Positions 52,149-61,179 of a DNA stretch of 64,000 nt are shown here, piece after piece. The notes beneath the pieces are model-generated. The model had not been told where the DNA came from. It searched no databases and saw only the letters and a list, made by a program, of their open reading frames with translations. A program made the position numbers and the translations under genes. Numbering within the stretch: the first letter of the stretch is position 1; every line of letters begins with the position of its first letter. Location: assembly GCA_902599445.1 (NCBI GenBank), contig CACKFK010000006.1, forward strand, positions 1-64,000, read 5' to 3'. The DNA comes from an uncultured Alphaproteobacteria bacterium (GTDB lineage: Bacteria > Pseudomonadota > Alphaproteobacteria > Rhodobacterales > Rhodobacteraceae).

Positions 52149-52775
52149 TTAGGCGTTACCACTATCATTCACCAAATACGCATTCTTAATACCTAATGAA
52201 TCTAAGGAAAGGTTATATTTTTCTGAAAAACTTTCACCAAAGATAATGGAAGGGTCTGCCTTAGCTACCAACCAAGAATCCTCTATAATTTCTTTCTCTA
52301 ACTGCCCAGCATGCCAACCAGCATAACCTAAAGTAAATAGACTAGAAACTGGTCCCTTACCTGCGCAAATGTCCTCCAAAGCTTTGGTGTCATTTGTTAA
52401 ATTGTATTCAGGAGTCAGTTTTACAGTGACATCTGAAAGGTAATATTCAGACGAATGCAAGAGAAAACCTCTTTTGAATTCTACCGGACCACCAAACAGA
52501 ACTTTCTGTTTTACTTGTTTTTGATCGGTCCTTGTAGCATGACCTATTACTATTTCATGGAAATCAAGATCTTCCATTGGTTTATTTATTATAAGACCCA
52601 TGGCGCCTTTCTCATTATGGGAAATCATATATATTACCGCTTTGTGAAATCTCGGGTCCAAGATAGCAGGAGTAGAAATCAGCAAAGAACCCTCATAAAA
52701 ACCCCTTACTACTTCGGGAATGGGATTTCTATTTATTTCATCTTCCTGAGTTGAAAAAGATTCTCTATCAGTCAT
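52149..52775 (-). CDS. YqgE/AlgH family protein
   Basis: GSLLISTPAILDPRFHKAVIYMISHNEKGAMGLIINKPM, LFGGPVEFKRGFLLHS, GYAGWHAGQLEKEI; internal ATG start preferred. Confidence 0.93.
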   Translation of the reverse strand: MTDRESFSTQEDEINRNPIPEVVRGFYEGSLLISTPAILDPRFHKAVIYMISHNEKGAMGLIINKPMEDLDFHEIVIGHATRTDQKQVKQKVLFGGPVEFKRGFLLHSSEYYLSDVTVKLTPEYNLTNDTKALEDICAGKGPVSSLFTLGYAGWHAGQLEKEIIEDSWLVAKADPSIIFGESFSEKYNLSLDSLGIKNAYLVNDSGNA

Positions 52776-52822
52776 AATAAATAACTCACTATTCTTGATG
52801 TGGTCACACCAACATAGCAAAA

Positions 52823-53755
52823 ATGACTGAAATATCAAAAATATTATCCAGAAGGTCTTCATTAAATCCAATACTCTTAATTGAAAACATATTCAAAAAT
52901 AAAATTCTCTATATCATTTCGTTTTTGCTTCCATTTTGTTTGGTAAATTCGATTCCTTGTTGTTCAGCAGCATTAGGGCAAACTGAAAATTCTAGCCAGC
53001 CAAATGAAGAATATTGGCAAATAGATTTTCTGAACGCATGGGAGACTGCAAATGGAAATCATCAATATGCTTTGTTTATTAATCTTAGCCATGAGTGGAA
53101 GACATACTGGAAAAACCCTGGTGATTCTGGCTTCACTCCTGAATTTCAAATAAGTAGAAGTGAGAATCTTGCAAAAATTGAACTGATCTGGCCGACGCCT
53201 GATATTTTTTTAGAAAATGACTTTCAAATCTACGGTTTTAAAAAGAAGCTGGTCCTACCCATATTAATATATCCTAAATTGATAGATGTTCCCACTCACT
53301 TTGAGCTGAAAGTAAATCTAGGTTTCTGTAAGGATATTTGCATCCCAAAAACATTTTACTTCAAGAGTAAGACCACACAAAATACCACAAATGAGCAAGA
53401 TAGTGAAATACTAGAATCACTTAGGAAAGTCCCTATTAATCTGCCCTCTTTAAAGAAATATATTTCGTGTACAATTGTTAAGGATGGTAAGAAATTAACT
53501 CTTGTTTCTAAGTTGGATACTGAATTTTTTAAAGAAGAAAAAAGCGTGAAAGATATGATTTTTCAGTACAAAGGTAGTGACATTTGGTTTACTAACAAAG
53601 TCAGGAAATCAGGTGAAAAGGCTGACATCTTTAATACTACCCTAAACCACATAAACAATCAAAGCATGTTAATAGACAGAAGTAAGATAGAGTTGATATT
53701 GTTGACCAAAGAAGGTGGTTTCACTTTTAATGGGTGCGTCAATTCGATGATTTAG
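52823..53755 (+). CDS. Secreted DsbD N-terminal-domain-like protein without transmembrane/thioredoxin domains
   Basis: LSHEWKTYWKNPGDSGFTPEF, GFCKDICIPKT; hydrophobic N-terminal segment; divergent from yqgE. Confidence 0.75.
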   Translation: MTEISKILSRRSSLNPILLIENIFKNKILYIISFLLPFCLVNSIPCCSAALGQTENSSQPNEEYWQIDFLNAWETANGNHQYALFINLSHEWKTYWKNPGDSGFTPEFQISRSENLAKIELIWPTPDIFLENDFQIYGFKKKLVLPILIYPKLIDVPTHFELKVNLGFCKDICIPKTFYFKSKTTQNTTNEQDSEILESLRKVPINLPSLKKYISCTIVKDGKKLTLVSKLDTEFFKEEKSVKDMIFQYKGSDIWFTNKVRKSGEKADIFNTTLNHINNQSMLIDRSKIELILLTKEGGFTFNGCVNSMI

Positions 53756-53756
53756 A

Positions 53757-56700
53757 CTATTGCCGATTGCGAAAGCTAAAAGGCAATAAAATAAAAATAC
53801 AGAAAACTGAAATAAAAAGAATTACCAATAAACTTACAACTGGTGCATAATCATTCCCGAGAAAAAAACCCTCTAATATAGGGTTGGGATAAACTCCCAA
53901 AAACACATAGCAGAGTAAGAATATGTTCAAACCAAGAATCATGGAGACAAAGCCATAAACAATTCTAAGTGAAATGGGAGCTCTCCTACCCAAAACAATC
54001 CTTCTCAAAGCCTTAAATAAAGAAAGGCAATCTCTTTGTACTACAACTATGGCAGGAACCAGGAATAAAACAATTAACATTCCAAAACCTAGTCCATAAA
54101 CGAGTGTTACAATAGTAGGTTTTAGAAACTGTGCATCTTTTGAAGTTTCAAAAAGTAGGGGGGTCAAACCTAAAACTGTAGTTAAGGTGGTTAACAATAC
54201 CGGTCGTAATCTGTCACAAATTGCGTCCAAAATAGCTGGCTTCAAACCTCTATTTCTGGCATATTCATCAATGGTTGAAACCAAAACTATGGAATCATTT
54301 ATAATAATTCCTGTCATACCAATTAGTCCCACTACCGAGAATAGTGATAAATTAAGTCCCCACCAATAATGTCCCCAAAGAGTACCTATAAGGCCAAAGG
54401 GAATAATAGACATCACAACGATTGGCCTAGCCCAGCTAGCAAAAACCCAGGCCAGGGCTAAATAAATTCCTATCAAACATAACATAAAACCTATGAATGC
54501 ATCATTAATAAAATCTCTTTCTTGTTGGAACAAGCCGCTCATGTATGTATCCACACCAAATCGAGCCCTAACGTCGGGTAAAATTTCCATCTTAATTAGG
54601 TCGGTTATTTCCTTTGCACGATCTGGGTCATCTTCAGATATATCGCCGGTTACAGTTATTTTTCTTTGCCCATTTTCTCTAGAGATAGAAGAAAATCCAA
54701 ATCTAGAAGTGACTGACACAATATCTGAAAGTCTAACATAATTTCCATCGGGACTAATGATATTTACTCTATCAAGAAAATCGGATTGAATCTCAGATTC
54801 AGGAATTTCCACTACTACCTTTGAAGAGCGATTCCGAAGTGGAAAGCTTACGGCTTCAATCCCGTTCAATTGCTGATAAAGTTGGCTCCCTACATTGTCG
54901 ATATCAAAACCTAACGCGGTTCCCCTTGGGGTAAGTTCAAGTATTAGTTCATTCTTGTCATAGGCCTGTGTATCTTCCAGGCCAGAAATTTCTGGGAGGC
55001 TTATCAATTGGTTTTGAAAATATACAGAAGCAGCCTTGAGTTTTTCTAAATTAAAACCTAAAAAATCAACAGAAAGGCTATCACTACCAGGACCTGATCT
55101 CCAACTTCTAAAACTCAAAGTCTCGAGTAAAGGATGCCTTATTATTTCATCCTGAATTCTTCCCAAAACCGCATAAGAAGAATAAGGCCGGAGGTCTGCG
55201 TCTATTAGTTCTACAGAAACAGACCCTAATTGATCAGGATCCTTATTTTCAGATCCTGAAATTGCTCTTCCCGAATTACCTCCGATTTGACTAATAGAGA
55301 AGGTTAATGGATTTGCTCCATATTCCTTCTTATATTCATTGGACACTTTTTCAATTGCTCGGATCATTTCTTCAAGCATCTCTTTCGTATCAGATCTGTT
55401 AGCACCAGGTAACATTGCTATATTACCGGTAAAACCGCCTGCTTCTGGTGCGTCAAAGAATCTCCATTTTATCTTTCCCGATATCATCAAGGTGCTACTT
55501 AAAACTAATAACAACACCGAGGTACTAAGTACAAGATAACGAATTTGAATGATATAGAATGTAAATGGTCTAAATACTCTTTCCCTAAAAACCCTAAATG
55601 CATTGTTAAACTGATCTGAAGGCCAGTCATACCACCTTTTTTTAGTAACCTTCGCTTTTAAAGCATGAACCATGTGATTGGGTAAAACCAAAAAACATTC
55701 CAGCAAGGAAGCCAACAAAACTACAATCACAGTAAAAGGTATATCGGCTATTAAGCTGCCAAATCTACCTCCAACTGCTACTAACCCAGCAAACGCTATT
55801 ATTGTAGTAATAGTAGCCGTAAAAACTGGTAAGGCCATTCTGGTAGCACCCCTTTCAGCAGCCTGTTCGGGTGTTTCACCAAGCCTCCTCATACGAAAAT
55901 CTGCGTGTTCTCCAACCACTATGGCATCGTCTACCACAATACCTAAGCAAATGATCAATGCAAAAAGGGAAATCATATTAAAAGTCAATCCAGAAACATA
56001 CATTAAAGCAATCGCTGCTAATAGAGCGGCGGGAATACCTGCAGCCACCCAAAATGCTGTGCGTGCGCTTAAAAAAACAAATAACAAAATTAAAACAAGG
56101 CCTAACCCCTGCAAACCATTGCTAAGTAAAATCTGCAATCGATTAGAAATCAGGTCTGCTCGGGTCTTAGAAAGTTCAATTTTAACGCCTTTGGGAAGGG
56201 ATTGCCCATACTCTTCTGCAATACTTTCGACATTCCTTTGAATATCGATAGCGTCACTTTCAGCCGAACGGTCTACTCTTATGACTACAGCCCTATTCCC
56301 ATTAGTAAAATACTCCCTTTTCTGAGATTTATTATCAAAATAAATCTTGGAAATATCACTTAGCAGAAGTTCTCTCTGAGAATTGGGTAGTCTTATCAGA
56401 ATGTTTCCTATATCTTCAATTGTTCTCTTAGAAAGGCCACTTCTAACTCTATTAGCTGTTCCTACTTCTCCCGTAGGATCAGTATCTACCTCGGCAGCAA
56501 TTATATCTGCTAGACGGTTTAATAAAACTTTGTACCTGATGAGATTTACTGAAGGCACACTTACTCTAATTATAGGTGCACTGACACCCATGATTTTTGT
56601 ATTACTAATCCCCTGTCTATAAAGCTTTTGGGTGAATTCATCAGCTAATATACTTAACTGCTCCAGTTCTATTGGTCCTGAAATTACAACATCCGTAACC

Positions 56701-57131
56701 CTATCACGCCAGGAAATTCTTTTAATGGTGGGACTCTCAGAAGTTTCTGGTAAATCTTGAACTGAATCTAAAGCAGTTTGGACATCTTCCTTTGCCTTCA
56801 ACATGTTCGTACCAGGCTTAAAGTCAATATAGATTCTAGCATTACCTTCCGTTGATGATGATATGATCTGTTCTACACCATCTATGCCCAATAATGGGGC
56901 CTCTAGAAGAGAAATTATGGCATCATCGATGTCTTCAGGGCCTGCCCCAAGCCATTTTACACTAATACTTACCTTTTCAATAACAACATCAGGAAAAAAT
57001 TGAGATCTAATTTTACTGATTGCCAGCAAACCTAAAACTATCATTAATACCAGTATCAAATTAGCCGCAGTATTATGCCGAGCAAAATAACTGATTATTC
57101 CTGAAATAAAGGATCCTCCAAACTGTCTCAT
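53757..57131 (-). CDS. RND family efflux permease
   Basis: 1124 aa, AcrB/HAE-like: IRSQFFPDVVIEKVSI, LLFVFLSARTAFWVA.GIPAALLAA, GIVVDDAIVVGEH, GMTGIIINDSIVLV. Confidence 0.95.
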   Translation of the reverse strand: MRQFGGSFISGIISYFARHNTAANLILVLMIVLGLLAISKIRSQFFPDVVIEKVSISVKWLGAGPEDIDDAIISLLEAPLLGIDGVEQIISSSTEGNARIYIDFKPGTNMLKAKEDVQTALDSVQDLPETSESPTIKRISWRDRVTDVVISGPIELEQLSILADEFTQKLYRQGISNTKIMGVSAPIIRVSVPSVNLIRYKVLLNRLADIIAAEVDTDPTGEVGTANRVRSGLSKRTIEDIGNILIRLPNSQRELLLSDISKIYFDNKSQKREYFTNGNRAVVIRVDRSAESDAIDIQRNVESIAEEYGQSLPKGVKIELSKTRADLISNRLQILLSNGLQGLGLVLILLFVFLSARTAFWVAAGIPAALLAAIALMYVSGLTFNMISLFALIICLGIVVDDAIVVGEHADFRMRRLGETPEQAAERGATRMALPVFTATITTIIAFAGLVAVGGRFGSLIADIPFTVIVVLLASLLECFLVLPNHMVHALKAKVTKKRWYDWPSDQFNNAFRVFRERVFRPFTFYIIQIRYLVLSTSVLLLVLSSTLMISGKIKWRFFDAPEAGGFTGNIAMLPGANRSDTKEMLEEMIRAIEKVSNEYKKEYGANPLTFSISQIGGNSGRAISGSENKDPDQLGSVSVELIDADLRPYSSYAVLGRIQDEIIRHPLLETLSFRSWRSGPGSDSLSVDFLGFNLEKLKAASVYFQNQLISLPEISGLEDTQAYDKNELILELTPRGTALGFDIDNVGSQLYQQLNGIEAVSFPLRNRSSKVVVEIPESEIQSDFLDRVNIISPDGNYVRLSDIVSVTSRFGFSSISRENGQRKITVTGDISEDDPDRAKEITDLIKMEILPDVRARFGVDTYMSGLFQQERDFINDAFIGFMLCLIGIYLALAWVFASWARPIVVMSIIPFGLIGTLWGHYWWGLNLSLFSVVGLIGMTGIIINDSIVLVSTIDEYARNRGLKPAILDAICDRLRPVLLTTLTTVLGLTPLLFETSKDAQFLKPTIVTLVYGLGFGMLIVLFLVPAIVVVQRDCLSLFKALRRIVLGRRAPISLRIVYGFVSMILGLNIFLLCYVFLGVYPNPILEGFFLGNDYAPVVSLLVILFISVFCIFILLPFSFRNRQ

Positions 57132-58612
57132 CAGTTTCCTTTCATCCTTTTTTCTAACCTACGTAAAGTTTTTGAACTTACCTTACCACTGCTAATTTCT
57201 TTTTTTAAACGGTCTTTGACATTTTCAGGCATGCGATCCATTGATTCCAAAAAATTCAGTAACTCACTCTTTTTTTTCTGATCTAAATCCACAATTGTAT
57301 CAGCATCACTTGATTTCGAGGCTTTGTCATTCTTAAGATCAGAAGCACGTAACGGTTTGACCTTTAATCCTGTACCTAATTGGGGAGACCGTTGCATTAC
57401 ATATTCAGATCCCAAAGGTGCTCCTGATACAATTACCTTTTCTCCCTGCCTTCGAAGTATAGTAACACTTACCTCTTCAAGTCTATCCTCACTAGATATG
57501 ATAAATAGCTTTCCATCTATGGTAACTGCTGACGCTGGCAATACTGAGACATTTTTTAATTCAGGTTCTTCAACTTCGACTAATAAAAAATCACCAGGCC
57601 TTAATGAATTATAATCGTTCAACTGCATGGAGGCAAAGACCTGTCTTCCACTTCCCCCCTGAGGTATTTCAGGGCTTACCCTCTCTATCCTACCTTTGAA
57701 TCGTAGTGTGGAATCAGCCACTTCTAAACTTGCAACAGTTTCTAATGCTTGTAATTCCCCTTTGTTATTTATTACTCGAGCGAATTCCTTAGCAGAAAGG
57801 TTAAACCTAACTTCTATTGCATCATGATCAATTAAAATACCTAACTTCTCATTTTTACTTACCAAACTGCCAGGAGAGATTTTCGCAGCAGACATAATAC
57901 CTGCGTATGGGGCTATATATTCTGTTTCTTTTAGGTTTCTTTCAGCTTTCTCTATAGCTATCAGCCTACGTTTTAATTGTATTTCTAGTTTACCAATATT
58001 GATCTTTGACTTTTCGACTAAATTTTGTTTGTTGATTACTTGTTGTTCCGAGGCGGAGTAGGCCAGTTCACTATTTTCCACAGTACTACTCGTCGTTAAT
58101 CCAGATGTAGCTAGCTTTTGTTGTCTATCTAGGGAATTTTTTCTTAAAATAAGTTGCGTGCTGGCTACTTCGAAATCTCTAACTGCCAGGTCTAGCTGGG
58201 ATCGTGCCTCTTCCAACTGAGCTTTAGTATCTTCCAAATCTATTTCTGCTACTTCAAGAACATTTATGAAGTCCTTTTGATTCAACCTGAATAGTACTTG
58301 TCCCTCTGTTATGAATCCTCCTTCTACAAATTTGTCTGAAACGTAATCTAGCCTTCCTGCTTCCATGGAACGTATTTCTAGAGTCCTTTTTGAAGCAGCT
58401 TCCCCATATGAAAAAATTTTTGGGGCAATTACCTCAAGCTCAACTTTTGCAACGTTTACAGCAAAAATCCTTTCTCTCTGGTAACGTTTTTTCTCTGGCT
58501 TTTCAGATCTTGTTTTAATAGCGTCGAATAAGTAAAAGCCAGCAAAAAAAAGCACCCCCAATGTCAGGCTAAAAATTAATAGTCCTATGAAACTTCTAAA
58601 TAAAAACCCCAT
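57131..58612 (-). CDS. RND periplasmic adaptor subunit (HlyD/MFP family)
   Basis: Single N-terminal TM, RSMEAGRLDYVSDKFVEGGFITEGQVLFRLNQKD, coiled-coil, IAPYAGIMSAAKISPGSLVSKNEKLG; pairs with permease. Confidence 0.93.
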   Translation of the reverse strand: MGFLFRSFIGLLIFSLTLGVLFFAGFYLFDAIKTRSEKPEKKRYQRERIFAVNVAKVELEVIAPKIFSYGEAASKRTLEIRSMEAGRLDYVSDKFVEGGFITEGQVLFRLNQKDFINVLEVAEIDLEDTKAQLEEARSQLDLAVRDFEVASTQLILRKNSLDRQQKLATSGLTTSSTVENSELAYSASEQQVINKQNLVEKSKINIGKLEIQLKRRLIAIEKAERNLKETEYIAPYAGIMSAAKISPGSLVSKNEKLGILIDHDAIEVRFNLSAKEFARVINNKGELQALETVASLEVADSTLRFKGRIERVSPEIPQGGSGRQVFASMQLNDYNSLRPGDFLLVEVEEPELKNVSVLPASAVTIDGKLFIISSEDRLEEVSVTILRRQGEKVIVSGAPLGSEYVMQRSPQLGTGLKVKPLRASDLKNDKASKSSDADTIVDLDQKKKSELLNFLESMDRMPENVKDRLKKEISSGKVSSKTLRRLEKRMKGN

Positions 58613-58730
58613 TTAATCCCTACAAAACAAATTTAATTTAGAGCAAACCACAACGTGAATAGAAATTTTTCTTTTAAATCAAGTATTATTTGTGCACAAG
58701 ACTAAAACAAACCAAAAGCTTAGAATAAAC

Positions 58731-59285
58731 TCACCCTTTTTTTCTAATCTTATTTTCTTCCAATCTAGGAAGAATTTCTACAAAGTTACATGGCATATTT
58801 CTATAATCAAATTGTTGTCTTAGGATGTGGTCCCAAGCATCTTTGCATGCCGAAGGCGATCCAGGCAAAGCAAACAGAAATGTGCCGCCCGCCACGCCCG
58901 CGCAAGCCCTACTTTGAATAGCAGACATTCCTATTTTCTGCATTGAAACATTAGCAAAGAGGACTTCAAAGGCACTGATTTTCTTTTCATACAACTCACA
59001 GTGAGCTTCGACCGTAACATCGCGCCCAGTGAGGCCTGTTCCACCTGTAGTTAAAATGACATCAATTGAATTCGCCCCAATCCATAGTTTTAGGATTTTT
59101 TGAATTTCAACTTTTTCGTCCTTTGCAATTCTTCTTTCAACCAACCTATGACCTGCTTCAATAACATTTTTTTCCAACAAGGCCCCAGATTTGTCTGAAG
59201 CCAAATCCCGGCTATCAGATACGGTCAAAACTCCAAATCCTATGGCAATAAATTCTCTCTCTTTTTTCAAATTGCTAACTCTCAC
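58731..59285 (-). CDS. moaB: Molybdenum cofactor biosynthesis protein MoaB/MogA
   Basis: VLTVSDSRDLASDKSGALLEKNVIEAGH, ILTTGGTGLTGRDVT, LFALPGSPSACKDAWDHIL. Confidence 0.92.
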   Translation of the reverse strand: MRVSNLKKEREFIAIGFGVLTVSDSRDLASDKSGALLEKNVIEAGHRLVERRIAKDEKVEIQKILKLWIGANSIDVILTTGGTGLTGRDVTVEAHCELYEKKISAFEVLFANVSMQKIGMSAIQSRACAGVAGGTFLFALPGSPSACKDAWDHILRQQFDYRNMPCNFVEILPRLEENKIRKKG

Positions 59286-60123
59286 TATCCATTAAGTCTT
59301 TCAATAATTTTAAATTTTTCCATGTTTTTCTCTTTCTTTCACGTGATTTGATCATGGCATTAATACCTTCAATTTCAATTGTTGGAGTTCCATTATAAGA
59401 TCCAACAAACCCATTATTTTCAGCAGATCGAAATTGATCAGATAAGCCCAAGATAGTTCCAGGAATTTTTCCAATTAATACAAGATAACGTGGGGATATT
59501 ATTTCTATGTGTCTTTCAAGAAAGGGTTTAATTAAATCAAAATCAGATGGTTTCTTGTTTGCACCTCTAACAAGTCTAAATGGTACTGATGGCAAAACAT
59601 AAATTCCTGTTGACCCTGTTCCCGTTAAACTTAACCCTATGGAATCAAAGATCTTTTTGAAAAGCTCCCCTCCAGAACCAGCATAAGGTACGGATTCAAG
59701 TTCCTCCACCCGACCAGGAGGTTCAGAAACGACCATTACATTTGAGTCAGAATTGCCGCTAGCGAAAACCATCCCTGAGGAACCTTGTCTGGAGTTAAAC
59801 CCTGAAAAATTTTCCACATACTTTTGTAGAACCTGAATATTCATAGCTTTCTTAGCAACTTCTTCTGAACTAACGATCGGATCAAATTCTGAGACTGGGT
59901 CCTTCAAAATACTGGTGTCAGACGGTAGGTTCTTAGAGAGAGGCAAATTAGTCAAATGCGTCGTAGAAATTTGGTTTGCTAATAAACCAGTTTCTTCTTC
60001 CGCAAGGCTAGACTCTTTTTCAAAGAGCATATCAGGTCTAATCTCATAAAAACTTGGATCGTCTAATCCTGCCTCAGCATAGTCTATAAGCACACCTATT
60101 AAAGCCTTTTGAATATTTTCCAA
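59275..60123 (-). CDS. Uracil-DNA glycosylase superfamily protein, motif-degenerate and cysteine-free
   Basis: VMVVSEPPGRVEELESVPYAGSGGELFKKIFDSIGL resembles the family-4/5 UDG GEAPGxxEDxxGxPFVGxAGxLL; no cysteine in the ORF translation; TTG start; overlaps moaB. Confidence 0.75.
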   Translation of the reverse strand: MENIQKALIGVLIDYAEAGLDDPSFYEIRPDMLFEKESSLAEEETGLLANQISTTHLTNLPLSKNLPSDTSILKDPVSEFDPIVSSEEVAKKAMNIQVLQKYVENFSGFNSRQGSSGMVFASGNSDSNVMVVSEPPGRVEELESVPYAGSGGELFKKIFDSIGLSLTGTGSTGIYVLPSVPFRLVRGANKKPSDFDLIKPFLERHIEIISPRYLVLIGKIPGTILGLSDQFRSAENNGFVGSYNGTPTIEIEGINAMIKSRERKRKTWKNLKLLKDLMDSES

Positions 60124-60243
60124 GATAAACTCATTCTTTAATGTTACCTATCAACACCAGGAACCAAAAGGATAAATCATAGTCAAGCTCATTGCGAACA
60201 TCATAGATCTATTATATTGTCAGGTCAAAAGGGATAATACCAA

Positions 60244-61179
60244 TTGCTAAATAGAAAAGATCTATTGGGGACATCAGACTTATCTAAAGAAGAGATTTTG
60301 TCAATCATTGATTTAGCAGAACGGTACTCAGATGATAATAATAATCATGTAAATAATACAAAAATTTTGACTGGCATTACTCAAATAAATCTATTCTTTG
60401 AAAATTCTACCCGAACGCAAGTCAGTTTTGAGATTGCAGGAACCAGACTTGGTACTAACATTGTGAATTTTCCGCTCAAAAACAGTTCTCAATCCAAAGG
60501 AGAAACACTACTTGACCTAGCTTCAACATTGAACTCTATGTTTCCTGACATTTTAATTATCAGACATCCAAACTCTGGAGCTGTACAATTAATATCAGAA
60601 AAGGTTAAATGTTCAGTAATAAATGCTGGCGATGGCTACCATGAGCACCCGACTCAAGCTTTGCTAGATGCACAAACAATACGAAAAAGATTGGGAACAA
60701 TAACTGGGCTTAAAATTGCCATTTGCGGAGACATTGCTCATAGCAGAGTAGCTAGGTCTAATATTTTTTGCCTCAAGACATTAGGAAATCAGATTACGGT
60801 AATTGGACCCAAAAATTTGATACCCAAAGGGGTTGAAACCATGGGGGTCGAAGTCACCAACAATATGTTCGATGGATTGCAGGGTGTCGATGTAGTAATG
60901 GTTCTTCGATTACAGAAAGAACGAATGAACGGTAGCTTTTTTTCCTCTGAAAGGGAGTATTTTCACCAGTACGGGTTAGATGAGAAAAAACTGAAATATG
61001 CAAAGCCTAACGCCATAATAATGCATCCCGGACCAATGAACCGTGGAATTGAAATAGACGGTGACTTAGCAGATGATATAAATAGATCGGTCATTACAAA
61101 ACAGGTAGAAGTTGGTTTAGCAATACGTATGGCAGTATTGGATCTTCTTACTGAGAACCACCCATTGAGAAAAAAATGA
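60244..61179 (+). CDS. pyrB: Aspartate carbamoyltransferase catalytic subunit
   Basis: FFENSTRTQVSFEIAGTRLG, GDGYHEHPTQALLDAQTI, IMHPGPMNRGIEI; TTG start. Confidence 0.95.
   Translation: MLNRKDLLGTSDLSKEEILSIIDLAERYSDDNNNHVNNTKILTGITQINLFFENSTRTQVSFEIAGTRLGTNIVNFPLKNSSQSKGETLLDLASTLNSMFPDILIIRHPNSGAVQLISEKVKCSVINAGDGYHEHPTQALLDAQTIRKRLGTITGLKIAICGDIAHSRVARSNIFCLKTLGNQITVIGPKNLIPKGVETMGVEVTNNMFDGLQGVDVVMVLRLQKERMNGSFFSSEREYFHQYGLDEKKLKYAKPNAIIMHPGPMNRGIEIDGDLADDINRSVITKQVEVGLAIRMAVLDLLTENHPLRKK

Noticed and set aside
55678-56241. 187-aa plus-strand ORF
   Set aside because: Shadow ORF antisense to the RND permease.
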